From Shinella fusca (lineage in GTDB: Bacteria > Pseudomonadota > Alphaproteobacteria > Rhizobiales > Rhizobiaceae): 63,945 nt of DNA. The stretch lies in the NCBI RefSeq assembly GCF_014203155.1, contig NZ_JACHIK010000022.1:1-63945 (forward strand). The letters are read 5' to 3'. The notes beneath the pieces are model-generated. The model was not told the origin of the DNA. It searched no databases and saw only the letters and a program-made list of their open reading frames with translations. Shown in pieces: positions 8,886 to 19,726 of the stretch (position 1 is the first letter of the stretch; each line of letters opens with the position of its first letter). Position numbers and translations under genes: made by a program.

Positions 8886-9040
8886 ACCCCCCTCTGCCCT
8901 GCCGGGCATCTCCCCACAAGGGGGGAGATTGGATGGGGCCCGGTTTCGCCCATCTCTAACGCTGCAATTTGAGCAAGATTTTTCCGACTTGCCAATCTCC
9001 CCCCTTGTGGGGGAGATGGCCGGCAGGCCAGAGGGGGGTG
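8886..9040. repeat. RIME-like long palindromic repeat, copy B (after hisG)
   Basis: Same arms as copy A. The centre begins GATTGGATGG and contains GCAATTTGAGCAAG, which closely matches the centre of copy C at 27.8 kb. It could fold in the 3' untranslated region of the his transcript. Confidence 0.92.
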
Positions 9041-9131
9041 TCCCCAGCCTCCATCGCAAATTTCTCAAGCCTCCACCCTGACATCCCCCACCGACCTGTC
9101 CTATCTATGGGCTCCCACCAAGGAGTCGTCC

Positions 9132-9833
9132 ATGACCGATCTGTCGTCCTTCCCCGTCACCAAGAAATGGCCCGCGAAAAACCCTGACATCATCCAACTC
9201 TATTCGCTGCCGACGCCGAACGGCGTGAAGGTGTCGATCGCGCTGGAGGAGCTTGGCCTTGCCTATGAGGCGCACCGCATCGAGTTCGGCGCCGAGGGCG
9301 TGAAGTCGCCGGAATTCGTCTCGCTCAACCCGAACGGCCGCATTCCCGCGCTCATCGATCCGAACGGGCCGGACGGCAAGCCGATCGGCCTCTTCGAATC
9401 GGGCGCGATCCTCGTCTACCTCGCGGAGAAGACGGGCAAGCTGCTGCCGGCCGATGTGGCGGGCCGCTACGAGACGCTGTGCTGGGTGATGTTCCAGATG
9501 GGCGGCATCGGGCCGATGTTCGGCCAGTTCGGCCATTTCTTCAAATATGCCGCCGACAAGGTCGCCAACAATTCCTACCCCATGGAGCGCTATCGGGACG
9601 AATCGAAGCGCCTGCTTTCCGTGCTGGAAGAGCGCCTGAAGACCCGTAAGTGGCTGATGGGCGAGGACTACACCATCGCCGATATCGCGACCTTTCCGTG
9701 GGTGCGCGGCGCGGACGTCTTCTACGGCGGGCGCGAGGCGCTCGACTATGCGTCCTTCCCGGCCGTCATGGCCTGGCTGGAGCGCTGCCTTGCCCGCCCG
9801 GCCTCCGCAAAGGGCCTGGAGATTCCGGCATAG
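9132..9833 (+). CDS. Glutathione S-transferase family protein (YfcG/nu-class-like)
   Basis: A 233-aa GST with an N-terminal thioredoxin-like domain (about 20-105; LPTPNGVKVSIALEELG, then ...NPNGRIPAL and FESGAILVYLAEKTG) and an all-helical C-terminal domain. The TPNG turn, together with GGIGPMFGQFGHFFKYA in the C-terminal domain, resembles the E. coli YfcG/YghU group, which shows disulfide-bond reductase activity using glutathione. The substrate cannot be inferred. The gene stands alone between a repeat and the flavoprotein gene. The ATG follows AAGGAG at good spacing. Confidence 0.9.
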   Translation: MTDLSSFPVTKKWPAKNPDIIQLYSLPTPNGVKVSIALEELGLAYEAHRIEFGAEGVKSPEFVSLNPNGRIPALIDPNGPDGKPIGLFESGAILVYLAEKTGKLLPADVAGRYETLCWVMFQMGGIGPMFGQFGHFFKYAADKVANNSYPMERYRDESKRLLSVLEERLKTRKWLMGEDYTIADIATFPWVRGADVFYGGREALDYASFPAVMAWLERCLARPASAKGLEIPA

Positions 9834-9933
9834 GGCTGACGCAAACGAAGAAACCGGCGGCGCGGCGGCCCGTTGACGCCGCCCGCCGCGGCACGCTACC
9901 TCTTGGGCAGGACGATAGAGGGATGGAGCCATC

Positions 9934-11151
9934 GTGACGGGAAGACTGGTTGTTGCGGGCGGCGGCCAGGCCGCGTTTGCCCTCGTTGCCAAATTGCGCG
10001 CGCTGAAGGACGAGCGGCCGATCACCATCATCGCCGCCGAGGCCTCCCATCCCTACCAGCGCCCGCCGCTTTCCAAGAAATACCTGCTCGGCGAGGCCGA
10101 CCTTTCCCGCCTGATGTTCCGCCCGGAAAACTGGTATGCGGAAAACGGCGTCGAGATCCGCCTTGCCACGGAGGTGACCTCCATCGACCGGGCGGCAAAG
10201 CGCGTGGCGCTCAACGACGGCTCGACGCTCGACTACGAATTCCTGGCGCTCGCCACCGGCGCGACGCCGCGCCGCCTGCCGGCCGGGATCGGCGGCGACC
10301 TCGACGGCGTCTTCACCGTGCGCGACTACCGCGACGCCGACCGGCTCGGCCTCGAAATGCAGGAGGGCCGGCGCGCGCTGGTCGTCGGCGGCGGCTATAT
10401 CGGGCTGGAGGCGGCGGCAGTCGCACGGGGGCGGGGGCTGCATGTCACGGTCATCGAGATGGCCGACCGCATCCTCGCGCGCGTCGCTTCTCCGGCCACC
10501 GCCACTATCCTCAAGGCGATCCACACCGCACGCGGCGTCGACGTGCGCGAGAAGACCGGCCTCGTGCGCCTTCTCGGCGAGAACGGCCGCGTCACCGGCG
10601 CGGAACTGACGGACGGCTTCGTTCTGCCCGTCGACGTGGTGATCGCCGGCATCGGCGTGGCGGCCAATGACGCGCTCGCCCGCGAGGCGGGGCTGGAGGT
10701 GGCGAACGGCATCGTCGTCGACGAACATGCGCGCACCTCCGACCCGTCGATCTTCGCCATGGGCGACTGCGCGGTCCTGCCCTTCGAGGGCAGCCGCGTG
10801 CGGCTCGAATCCGTGCAGAACGCGGTGGACCAGGCCGAGGCCGCCGCCGCCGTCATCGCCGGGGGCGATGCGCCCTATGAGCCCAAGCCCTGGTTCTGGT
10901 CCGACCAGTACGACGTCAAGCTGCAGATCGCCGGCTTCTGCATGGGCTTCGACGACACGTTCGTGCGCCCCGGCCAGCGCGAGGGCAGCGTCTCCGTCTG
11001 GTATTTCCGCGACGGGCGGCTGATCGCGGTCGATGCGGTCAACGACGCGAAGGCCTATGTCGTCGGCAAGAAGCTGATCGAGATGGGCCGCACGCCCGAG
11101 CGCGCGCTTCTCGAAGACCCGGCCACGGACCTCAAGGCGCTGACGCTTTGA
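9934..11151 (+). CDS. FAD-dependent NAD(P)H:ferredoxin reductase-like oxidoreductase
   Basis: A 405-aa pyridine nucleotide-disulfide oxidoreductase-like flavoprotein of the ferredoxin/rubredoxin/putidaredoxin reductase group. The FAD-binding motif is in VVAGGGQAAFALVAKLR (residues 5-21), the NAD(P)H motif in ALVVGGGYIGLEAAAVARG (about 149-167), and the second FAD motif in SIFAMGDCAV (about 271-280). A C-terminal reductase domain ends the protein. Such enzymes usually feed electrons to a small ferredoxin for a P450 or dioxygenase, but no ferredoxin or oxygenase gene is next to it, so the partner must be elsewhere. Confidence 0.9.
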   Translation: MTGRLVVAGGGQAAFALVAKLRALKDERPITIIAAEASHPYQRPPLSKKYLLGEADLSRLMFRPENWYAENGVEIRLATEVTSIDRAAKRVALNDGSTLDYEFLALATGATPRRLPAGIGGDLDGVFTVRDYRDADRLGLEMQEGRRALVVGGGYIGLEAAAVARGRGLHVTVIEMADRILARVASPATATILKAIHTARGVDVREKTGLVRLLGENGRVTGAELTDGFVLPVDVVIAGIGVAANDALAREAGLEVANGIVVDEHARTSDPSIFAMGDCAVLPFEGSRVRLESVQNAVDQAEAAAAVIAGGDAPYEPKPWFWSDQYDVKLQIAGFCMGFDDTFVRPGQREGSVSVWYFRDGRLIAVDAVNDAKAYVVGKKLIEMGRTPERALLEDPATDLKALTL

Positions 11152-11320
11152 GGTTGCGCCGCGCGGTCCCGACAGGGGCACGCGGTTGCATTCTTTTGAT
11201 ATTCGTTAAGTATGATATGTCCTCGGACCTGCGCCGGCTGGGCGATGCTTTCCCGGTTCACGCATTCTTTAGTGTTCTCGGGCTGATTGGGGCCATCCTG
11301 ATCCCGCCCGGTGGCCGCTC

Positions 11321-14119
11321 ATGTTTCGTATCCTCACCTGCATCGCCGTCGAGCACGACCTTCGCCTGGTCTTGCTTGCCGCGCTCATCTGCTTCCTGTC
11401 CAGCTATGTGGCGGTGACGCTGGCGCAACGGGCGGCGATATCGGAGGGGATGGCGCGCGCGCTCTGGCTGGGCGCGGCGGGCACGTCGAGCGGCTTCGGC
11501 ATATGGGCGACGCACTTCATCGCCATGGTGGCCTACGATGCGGGCGTCGTCGTGGGCTACGACATGAAGCTGACGCTGGTTTCGCTGGCCGTCGCCATCG
11601 TCGTCACGAGCATCGGCCTTGCCATCGCCACCTACCGTTCCGGCCGCGGCGCGCTGGTCGCCGGCGGTATCGTGCTCGGCGCGGGCATCAGCTCCATGCA
11701 CTATATCGGCATGTCGGCGGTGGAGCTTCCCGGCGCCATCCGCTGGGCGCCGGGCTATGTGGCCCTGTCGCTCGTCTTTGCCGGCGTCTTCGGCGCGCTC
11801 TCGCTCATCGCCTGCATGCGCCCGCAGCCGCGTGCGCGCGACCGGGCCCTTGCCACCGCGCTGATGGCGGTCGGCGTCGTATCGCTGCATTTCACGGGAA
11901 TGACGGCGGTGACGATCGAGCCCGGCCTGATGCCGGTCAACGACGACACGCTGATCTCCACCGGCCTGATGGTGCCGCTGATCGCCGTCGTCGCCTTCTC
12001 GCTGCTCTTCACCGGCCTCACGGCGGCGATCTTCGCCCGACAGGCCGAGCTTGCGGCCAGCGAAAGCACGCGCCAGTTCGCCATGCTGGTGCAGGGCGTC
12101 AAGGACTACGCCATCTACATGCTCGATCCGCAGGGGCGCGTGGCCAACTGGAACGAGGGCGCCGAGCGCGCCAAGGGCTACAAGGCGCACGAGATCGTCG
12201 GCGTGCATTTCTCGCGGTTCTACAGTGCGCCGGACCGGGCCGCCGGCCTGCCCGAGCGGGCGCTTGAGGCCGCCCGGCAGGAGGGCAAGTTCGAGAGCGA
12301 GGGCTGGCGCTACCGCAAGGACGGCTCGCGCTTCTGGGCCAATGTCGTCCTCAATGCGATCCACGATGCGTCCGGCGTGCTGATCGGCTATGCAAAGATC
12401 ACCAAGGACGTCACGGTGGAGAAGCTCAACGCCGACCGGCTGGCCGAAGTCACCAAGAACCTCGATCTCGCGCTGGAGAACATGTCGCAGGGCCTCTGCC
12501 TCTTCGACAAGGACGAGCGCCTGCTGCTCGCCAACAAGCGCTACAGCGAGATCTTCGGCTTCTCCGAAGGCAGCGTGCGGCCGGGCATGACCCTGCGCGA
12601 GATCGTCGATAGGGGCGTGGCCGACATCTATGCCGATCCGGAGGTCCGCCCGGCCATCGCGCGCGATGCCTATATCCGCCGCCGCGCGGCCATCCAGGGC
12701 GACAATGGCGGGGCGACCGTGGACAAGCTGCCGAACGGCGTCTCGGTCCAGTTGCGCTACCGCATGCTGCCGGACGGTGCGTGGGTCGCGACCTACGAGG
12801 ACATTTCCGAGCGCCTGCGCTCGGAGGAGCAGATCTCCTTCCTCGCCCGCCATGACGGCCTGACGGGCCTGCCGAACCGGGCGAACTTCAACGGCCGCCT
12901 GGAAGCGGAGCTCGACAATGCCCGCCGCTCGGGCAGCAAGGTCGCGGCCATCGGCATCGACCTCGACAAGTTCAAGGAAATCAACGACACGCGCGGCCAT
13001 GCCGCCGGCGACGAGGTGCTCGTCACGCTGTCGCGGCGCATGCAGGCCTGCCTTCAGGCCGACGAGACCGTCGCCCGCTTCGGCGGCGACGAGTTCGCGG
13101 CCGCAAAGCGCTTCGAAGACATGTCGGACCTTACCGATTTCATCCAGCGCATCGAGGCCTGCCTCAACGAGGAGATCCGCATCGACGGCTACGACATCAA
13201 GCCGGGCGCCAGCATCGGCGTCGCCATCTATCCGCAGGACGCCGACGAAATCGAGGCGCTGCTGAACAATGCCGACCTTGCCATGTACCGGGCGAAGGAC
13301 GCGCTGACCGAGACGGTGTGCTTCTACGAGGTCTCGATGGACGAGGCCGCGCGCAGCCGCCGCCTCATCGCCAACGACCTCTGGCAGGCGGTCGACCGCA
13401 AGGAGCTGCAACTGCACTACCAGGTGCAGAAGGCTGTCCATTCCGGCGAGACGATCGGCTACGAGGTGCTGCTGCGCTGGCACCATCCTTCGCGCGGCAC
13501 GATCCCGCCGAGCGAGTTCATCCCGATCGCCGAGGAATGCGGCGCCATCCTGCCGATCGGCGAATGGGTGCTGCGGGAAGCCTGCCGCGAGGCCGCGACC
13601 TGGGGCAACGAGCAGAAGATCGCCGTCAACCTGTCGCCGGTGCAGCTTGCCAATGCCGACGTCGCCGACCTCGTGCACCGCGTCCTCCTCGAGACGGGCC
13701 TCAGCCCGCGCCGCCTGGAGCTGGAGATCACCGAATCGACAATCATCGGCGACAAGGAGCGGGCGCTTGCCACGCTCCGCCGCATCAAGGCCTTCGGCGT
13801 CACCATCGCCATCGACGATTTCGGCACCGGCTACTCGTCGCTGGAAACCCTGCGCGCCTTCCCCTTCGACAAGATCAAGCTCGACCGCTCCTTCATGAGC
13901 GAGGTGGAGGCGAGCCCCGAGGCGAAGGCCATCATCCGCGCCATCCTGGCGCTCGGCCATACGCTGCGCGTGCCGGTTCTGGCCGAGGGCGTGGAGACCC
14001 GCAGCCAGCTCGACATCCTGCTCGACGAGGGCTGCGACGAGGCGCAGGGCTATTTCCTCGGCCGGCCCGTTCCCGTGGGGCATATCCGGCCCGCAATGGA
14101 GAAGACGGCGGCGGCTTGA
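11321..14119 (+). CDS. MHYT-PAS-PAS-GGDEF-EAL membrane signalling protein
   Basis: A 932-aa c-di-GMP turnover protein. Residues 1-240 form a seven-helix MHYT sensor with the expected three motifs: ATHFIAMVAY (63-72), SSMHYIGMSAV (124-134) and SLHFTGMTAV (188-197). MHYT domains are proposed to sense O2, CO or NO through bound copper. PAS domains lie at about 250-370 and 385-500. The GGDEF domain (about 515-670) keeps an intact GGDEF motif near residue 587. The EAL domain (about 690-930) has EVL in place of EAL near residue 716 but keeps ELEITES, IDDFGTGYSSL and AEGVE, and so may be active. It is convergent with the small PAS-like gene downstream. Confidence 0.95.
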   Translation: MFRILTCIAVEHDLRLVLLAALICFLSSYVAVTLAQRAAISEGMARALWLGAAGTSSGFGIWATHFIAMVAYDAGVVVGYDMKLTLVSLAVAIVVTSIGLAIATYRSGRGALVAGGIVLGAGISSMHYIGMSAVELPGAIRWAPGYVALSLVFAGVFGALSLIACMRPQPRARDRALATALMAVGVVSLHFTGMTAVTIEPGLMPVNDDTLISTGLMVPLIAVVAFSLLFTGLTAAIFARQAELAASESTRQFAMLVQGVKDYAIYMLDPQGRVANWNEGAERAKGYKAHEIVGVHFSRFYSAPDRAAGLPERALEAARQEGKFESEGWRYRKDGSRFWANVVLNAIHDASGVLIGYAKITKDVTVEKLNADRLAEVTKNLDLALENMSQGLCLFDKDERLLLANKRYSEIFGFSEGSVRPGMTLREIVDRGVADIYADPEVRPAIARDAYIRRRAAIQGDNGGATVDKLPNGVSVQLRYRMLPDGAWVATYEDISERLRSEEQISFLARHDGLTGLPNRANFNGRLEAELDNARRSGSKVAAIGIDLDKFKEINDTRGHAAGDEVLVTLSRRMQACLQADETVARFGGDEFAAAKRFEDMSDLTDFIQRIEACLNEEIRIDGYDIKPGASIGVAIYPQDADEIEALLNNADLAMYRAKDALTETVCFYEVSMDEAARSRRLIANDLWQAVDRKELQLHYQVQKAVHSGETIGYEVLLRWHHPSRGTIPPSEFIPIAEECGAILPIGEWVLREACREAATWGNEQKIAVNLSPVQLANADVADLVHRVLLETGLSPRRLELEITESTIIGDKERALATLRRIKAFGVTIAIDDFGTGYSSLETLRAFPFDKIKLDRSFMSEVEASPEAKAIIRAILALGHTLRVPVLAEGVETRSQLDILLDEGCDEAQGYFLGRPVPVGHIRPAMEKTAAA

Positions 14120-14155
14120 GACCGGAAATGGGGCGGGTGGCGATCACCCCCTCTG

Positions 14156-14602
14156 CTACTGCCGCTTGAAGCGTCGACCCACGAGGTCGATCTGGAAGCG
14201 GGGGAAGATGAAGACGCCGATGATCGTGCCGGCGTATTTCTCCTCAAGCCCCGTGGATTCGCCCACGCAGAACACCGGCTGGCGCGGGGCGCCGTCGAGG
14301 TGGATCGTCGTGGAGAAGCAGAAGGACGAGGAGGAGGCCGCGGCCTGCTCGAAAAGCTCCAGCACGCGCGCGCGGTCGGCCGGCTCGTAGCAGCGGATCA
14401 GGTTGAGCAGCCCGCAGGGGCGCTGCGGCAGGCCGTGCGCCAGCGCTGCCTTTTCGCCGAGCGTGAAGAGCCCGCTGGAGAGATCGCCGGCCCAACGCTC
14501 CGTCACGCAGTATTGCGTCAGCAGTTCGTTGTCCGTCTCGTCGAATTCCATCGAACCCGGAAGGAAGGGCGAGGAGAGATCGGTCTTGATTATCTTGAAC
14601 AC
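14156..14602 (-). CDS. PAS-like single-domain protein (paralogue of 3948-4388)
   Basis: A 148-aa soluble protein made of one PAS-like domain. It shares the CGLLNLIRCYEPADRARVL and PVFCVGES blocks with the 3948-4388 product, which makes the two paralogous across 10 kb. No output domain is present. The predicted start is a GTG at 14602; an internal ATG at 14551 is an alternative. The gene converges with the MHYT-GGDEF-EAL gene, with 36 bp between stops. A long upstream gap with AT-rich sequence (14870-14990) may hold its control region. Function unknown. Confidence 0.75.
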   Translation of the reverse strand: MFKIIKTDLSSPFLPGSMEFDETDNELLTQYCVTERWAGDLSSGLFTLGEKAALAHGLPQRPCGLLNLIRCYEPADRARVLELFEQAAASSSSFCFSTTIHLDGAPRQPVFCVGESTGLEEKYAGTIIGVFIFPRFQIDLVGRRFKRQ

Positions 14603-14997
14603 CTACGACCCCAGCAGTTGCTCGAATTCAGCCGGCACGCCCGCCCGAAGCGGGCGCGACATGGTAAAAAGCAGCGCCGGCTGACTCCCCGAAGCCTGCC
14701 GAACCATGCCTTCATGTATTGAACTGCGTCCGGCTCCGTCTCGTGCATCGGATCGAACGTACGCATGAAAACCGCGGCGGATTTCCCATTCGAATCTGCC
14801 GGCGGGATATGAGACTTGAGGAATCCCGGAAACGGACCGGCTATACGCCGAAAACCAGTACCTGAACCCCTTGGTGAATCTTAAAGTTCACTTGGGGCGT
14901 CTTTATAGTTGGTTTTTTGATGCCAGCAACGGGTTTTTGATAATAATTATTCAAATGGAAAAATTCTTTCTCCGGAAACGATACAGTCGTTCCAAGC
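14603..14997. other. Gene-free region with an AT-rich segment
   Basis: About 395 bp with no supported gene. From about 14870 to 14990 the composition falls well below the surrounding GC level. This part holds an inverted repeat GTGAA-N8-TTCAC (14874-14891), two near-identical copies of GGTTTTTTGA/GGGTTTTTGA 20 bp apart (14921 and 14931 region), and the palindrome AATAATTATT (14942-14951). It could be a regulator-binding region for the PAS-like gene, but no promoter could be assigned with confidence. Confidence 0.5.
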
Positions 14998-15026
14998 AGA
15001 AAAGGGCGGCCCGAAGACCGCCCTTT
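14998..15026 (-). terminator. groEL operon terminator
   Basis: On the minus strand AAAGGGCGG pairs with CCGCCCTTT around TCTTCGGG, followed by TTTTCTG. This is a strong factor-independent terminator located about 145 bp past the groEL stop, beyond the duplicated 3' segment. Confidence 0.88.
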
Positions 15027-15062
15027 CCGAACTGAACCGGATGGCTCAGATGTGATGGCTTT

Positions 15063-15089
15063 CGCCTATCACATCATGTCCATGCCGCC
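15063..15089 (-). repeat. Duplicated groEL 3' end, detached copy
   Basis: These 27 bp are identical to 15165-15191, which encode the last groEL codons (GG-M-D-M-M, stop) and adjoining bases. Similarity, with small gaps, continues for about 30 bp further downstream of the stop (15041-15062 against 15141-15164). Confidence 0.85.
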
Positions 15090-15090
15090 A

Positions 15091-15115
15091 GTTCAGCGCG
15101 CTTGACGCGCTGAAC
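15091..15115. repeat. Perfect hairpin between the two groEL 3' copies
   Basis: GTTCAGCGCG pairs perfectly with CGCGCTGAAC around a five-base CTTGA loop. It lies in the 75 bp that separate the two 27-bp groEL-tail copies. Confidence 0.85.
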
Positions 15116-15170
15116 CAACTTTAGTGCATGGGCGAAGCTTGATGGTCACGCTGCGATAGGCTTGCGCCTA

Positions 15171-17157
<1,987 letters not shown>

Positions 17158-17215
17158 TGTCTTTTCCCTCGATCAAATGACATTGCGGATCGCGAGCGGA
17201 TCCGTTGGATTGGTG

Positions 17216-17242
17216 TTAGCACTCATCTATCGCGAGTGCTAG
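17216..17242 (-). promoter_or_regulatory. CIRCE operator (HrcA binding site) of groESL
   Basis: TTAGCACTC-N9-GAGTGCTAG, which matches the CIRCE consensus TTAGCACTC-N9-GAGTGCTAA with one change. It lies between the predicted -10 box and the groES start, as expected for repression by HrcA that is relieved by heat. Confidence 0.95.
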
Positions 17243-17249
17243 CGGAACC

Positions 17250-17278
17250 GAGATAGGCGGCAGGGCCCTTCGAGTCAA
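17250..17278 (-). promoter_or_regulatory. Predicted housekeeping promoter of groESL
   Basis: On the minus strand TTGACT and TATCTC are separated by 17 bases. The CIRCE element begins about eight bases downstream of the -10 box, so bound HrcA would cover the transcription start. The rest of the 17158-17490 gap toward the HAD gene shows no further gene. Confidence 0.75.
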
Positions 17279-17490
17279 GAACGGCGCCTCGAAATTATTT
17301 CGGCCGGAATGGTTACCGCCCGTCCTCGTCCGCCTGGCGGCAGATGGGGGCACCTTCACAGCCCATCAAGGCAGTCCCGTGAATTTTCGGCCGTTTTCCG
17401 GCAGGCGGCGCAAAATTGCGGGAAGAGGCTTGTTTTCTTGGCCTCGCTTTGCAATGTCAGCCGGGCTCGATCTCGACACGGGAAACCCTG

Positions 17491-18339
17491 ATGGCTCAAC
17501 GCATCCAATCCTTCCGCGACATCGCCGCGCAATACGACGTGGTGCTCTGCGACGTCTGGGGCGTCCTTCATAACGGTGTCGAAGCCTTTTCCCATGCGAG
17601 CGAGGCGCTTGCCGCCGCGCGGGCCGCGGGCCTCACGGTCGTGCTCATCACCAATTCGCCGCGCCCCCATCCGGGCGTGCGCGTGCAGATCCGCGGCCTC
17701 GGTGTTGCCGACGAGGCCTATGACCGCATCGTCACCTCCGGCGACGTCACCCGCGCGCTGATCGCCGAGGGGCCGAAGAAGATCTGGTTCATCGGCGCGG
17801 AAAAGGACCTTCCGCTGCTCGACGGCCTCGGCGTTACCGAGGTGGGGATGGAAGAGGCCGAGGCCGTGGTCTGCGCCGGCCTTCGCGACGACGAGCGGGA
17901 GACGGCGGAGGACTATCGCGGCGAACTCGCCATCCTCGCCGCGCGAAAACTGCCCTTCATCTGCGCCAATCCGGACCTCGTCGTCGAGCGCGGCCACAGG
18001 CTCATTCCCTGTGCCGGGGCGCTTGCCGTGATCTACGAAACCCTCGGCGTTGCGACGCGCATCGCCGGCAAGCCGCACCGGCCGATCTACGAGCAGGCGC
18101 TCGCCGAGGCGCGGGAGGTCCACGGCGCCTTCGACCTGTCGCGCGTGATCGCCGTCGGCGACGGCATGCCGACGGACGTGCGCGGCGCCGAAGCCTTCGG
18201 CCTCGACGTGCTCTACATTTCCGGCGGCATCCACGCGCAGCACTATGTCGAGGGCGGGCGCACCGACGAGGAGAGGCTCGCCGCCTTCCTCGCCGCCGAG
18301 AACGCCCACCCGAAATGGTGGATGCCCCGGCTTCAGTGA
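17491..18339 (+). CDS. HAD class IIA hydrolase (TIGR01459 type)
   Basis: A 282-aa haloacid-dehalogenase-like phosphatase of the NagD-related class IIA. Motif 1 is VVLCDVWGVLHNG (about residues 16-28), with the nucleophile Asp in LCDVWG. Motif 2 is VVLITNSPRPHPG, and motif 4 is AVGDGMPTDVRGAEAFG. The substrate is unknown; relatives dephosphorylate small sugar or nucleotide phosphates. It begins 14 bp upstream of ribF in the same direction, and this HAD-ribF-ileS order suggests a shared transcript or a link to flavin nucleotides. The ATG at 17491 begins the family homology. Confidence 0.9.
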   Translation: MAQRIQSFRDIAAQYDVVLCDVWGVLHNGVEAFSHASEALAAARAAGLTVVLITNSPRPHPGVRVQIRGLGVADEAYDRIVTSGDVTRALIAEGPKKIWFIGAEKDLPLLDGLGVTEVGMEEAEAVVCAGLRDDERETAEDYRGELAILAARKLPFICANPDLVVERGHRLIPCAGALAVIYETLGVATRIAGKPHRPIYEQALAEAREVHGAFDLSRVIAVGDGMPTDVRGAEAFGLDVLYISGGIHAQHYVEGGRTDEERLAAFLAAENAHPKWWMPRLQ

Positions 18340-18353
18340 CGCAGAGGCGCATC

Positions 18354-19334
18354 ATGACGGTATTTCACAGGAACGAGACGAAAGAGCCGCTGCCGCAGCA
18401 TCTGCGCGGCGGCGTCATCGCCATCGGCAATTTCGACGGCGTGCACCGCGGCCACCAGGCCGTGCTGCTGCGGGCGCTGGATATCGCGCGCAGCCGCGGC
18501 GTCCCCGCGCTGGTGCTGACCTTCGAGCCGCATCCGCGCACCGTCTTCCGGCCGGACAAGCCGGTCTTCCGCCTGACGCCCGCCCCGCTCAAGGCCCGCA
18601 TCCTCGAAGGCATGGGCTTTTCCGCCGTCATCGAATATCCCTTCGACCGTTCCTTCTCGGAAATCTCGGCGCAGGATTTCATCCGCGCGATCCTGATGGA
18701 CTGGCTGCATGCTTCCGAGGTCGTCACCGGCTTCGATTTCCATTTCGGCAAGGGCAGGGAGGGCGGCCCCGCCTTCCTGATGGCCGCCGGCGAGGAGAAC
18801 GGCTTCGGCGTCACGCTGGTCGATGCCTTCCGCGACGAGAACGCCTCGGTCATCTCCTCCAGCTTCATCCGCGCGCTGGTCGGCGAGGGCAAGGTGGCGG
18901 AAGCGGCCGGCCAGCTCGGCTACCGCTACACGGTCGAGGCGGAGATCGTCGGCGGCAAGCAGCTCGGCCGCACGCTCGGCTTTCCCACCGCCAACATGCA
19001 GCTTCCGCCGGAAGTGCAGCTACGCAACGGCATCTACGCGGTGCGCTTCCGCCGCCCGGACGGCTCCCTCCACGACGGCGTCGCCAGCTACGGCCGCCGC
19101 CCGACGGTGGACGCGGACGGTGCGCCCCTTCTCGAAACCTTCCTCTTCGACTTCTCCGGCAATCTCTACGGCGAAATCTCCGCCGTCTCCTTTTTCGGCC
19201 ACCTGCGCGACGAACTGAAATTCGACGGCCTCGATCCGCTGGTCGTGCAGATGAAGCGCGACGAGGAGGAGGCAAGGGCGCTCCTTTCCGGCGTCAGGCC
19301 GCTCGGGCCGATCGATGCGCGTCTCTGTTTCTGA
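18354..19334 (+). CDS. ribF: Bifunctional riboflavin kinase / FAD synthetase
   Basis: A 326-aa enzyme that turns riboflavin into FMN and then FAD. The N-terminal adenylyltransferase domain carries GNFDGVHRGHQ (about residues 23-33). The C-terminal kinase domain carries GRTLGFPTANM, whose PTAN motif is diagnostic. Length fits the family (about 310-330 aa). The ATG at 18354 is chosen over an upstream in-frame ATG inside the previous gene. The gene is close behind the HAD gene. Confidence 0.96.
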   Translation: MTVFHRNETKEPLPQHLRGGVIAIGNFDGVHRGHQAVLLRALDIARSRGVPALVLTFEPHPRTVFRPDKPVFRLTPAPLKARILEGMGFSAVIEYPFDRSFSEISAQDFIRAILMDWLHASEVVTGFDFHFGKGREGGPAFLMAAGEENGFGVTLVDAFRDENASVISSSFIRALVGEGKVAEAAGQLGYRYTVEAEIVGGKQLGRTLGFPTANMQLPPEVQLRNGIYAVRFRRPDGSLHDGVASYGRRPTVDADGAPLLETFLFDFSGNLYGEISAVSFFGHLRDELKFDGLDPLVVQMKRDEEEARALLSGVRPLGPIDARLCF

Positions 19335-19726
19335 CGTTCGTGTGAGCGCTTTGTAGCCAGGCTTTTGCTGGAAACCCTCGCACCGCTCTCCTTCGTCATC
19401 CTCGGGCTTGACCCGAGGATCCATTCTTTTCAACGGCTTATGGATCATCGGGTCAAGCCCGAGGATGACGGAAGAGAGGTTTGGCGGGCTTTGTCGGCTA
19501 CCCATGGCGGCTTTGCCGCTCGTCACGTCTTTTCAAAACGCTGAAAAGGCCGTAAGACCGCGCGCATGATGCTCCACCGGCCGACCATCGCCCTGCGAAT
19601 TAGTGGCCCGGCCTTCCGCGCGCTCTGAGCGAGGCCGGAAGGTCCGGGATTTCGGGCGTTTCCAGAAAAGCGCCCCCGCCGTCAGTGCCTGACACCATTC
19701 CGCGCGAAAAGACGATAGCCATACCC
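19335..19726. other. Gene-free region with a palindromic repeat
   Basis: A 392-bp gap between ribF and ileS. It holds the palindromic repeat at 19394-19472. The rest (19473-19726) contains no supported coding sequence, tRNA or clear promoter. Confidence 0.6.
19394..19472. repeat. Palindromic intergenic repeat (CGTCATCCTCGGGCTTGACC type)
   Basis: Left arm TCGTCATCCTCGGGCTTGAC continuing to CCGAGGATCCA, then the mirror arm TGGATCATCGGGTCAAGCCC continuing to GAGGATGACG. The same arms occur in the 61.5 kb gap. Confidence 0.88.

Noticed and set aside
11258..14083. A 941-aa minus-strand frame
   Set aside because: Exact antisense to the MHYT-GGDEF-EAL gene; its His/Asp/Arg-rich sequence is the usual mirror of a high-GC gene.
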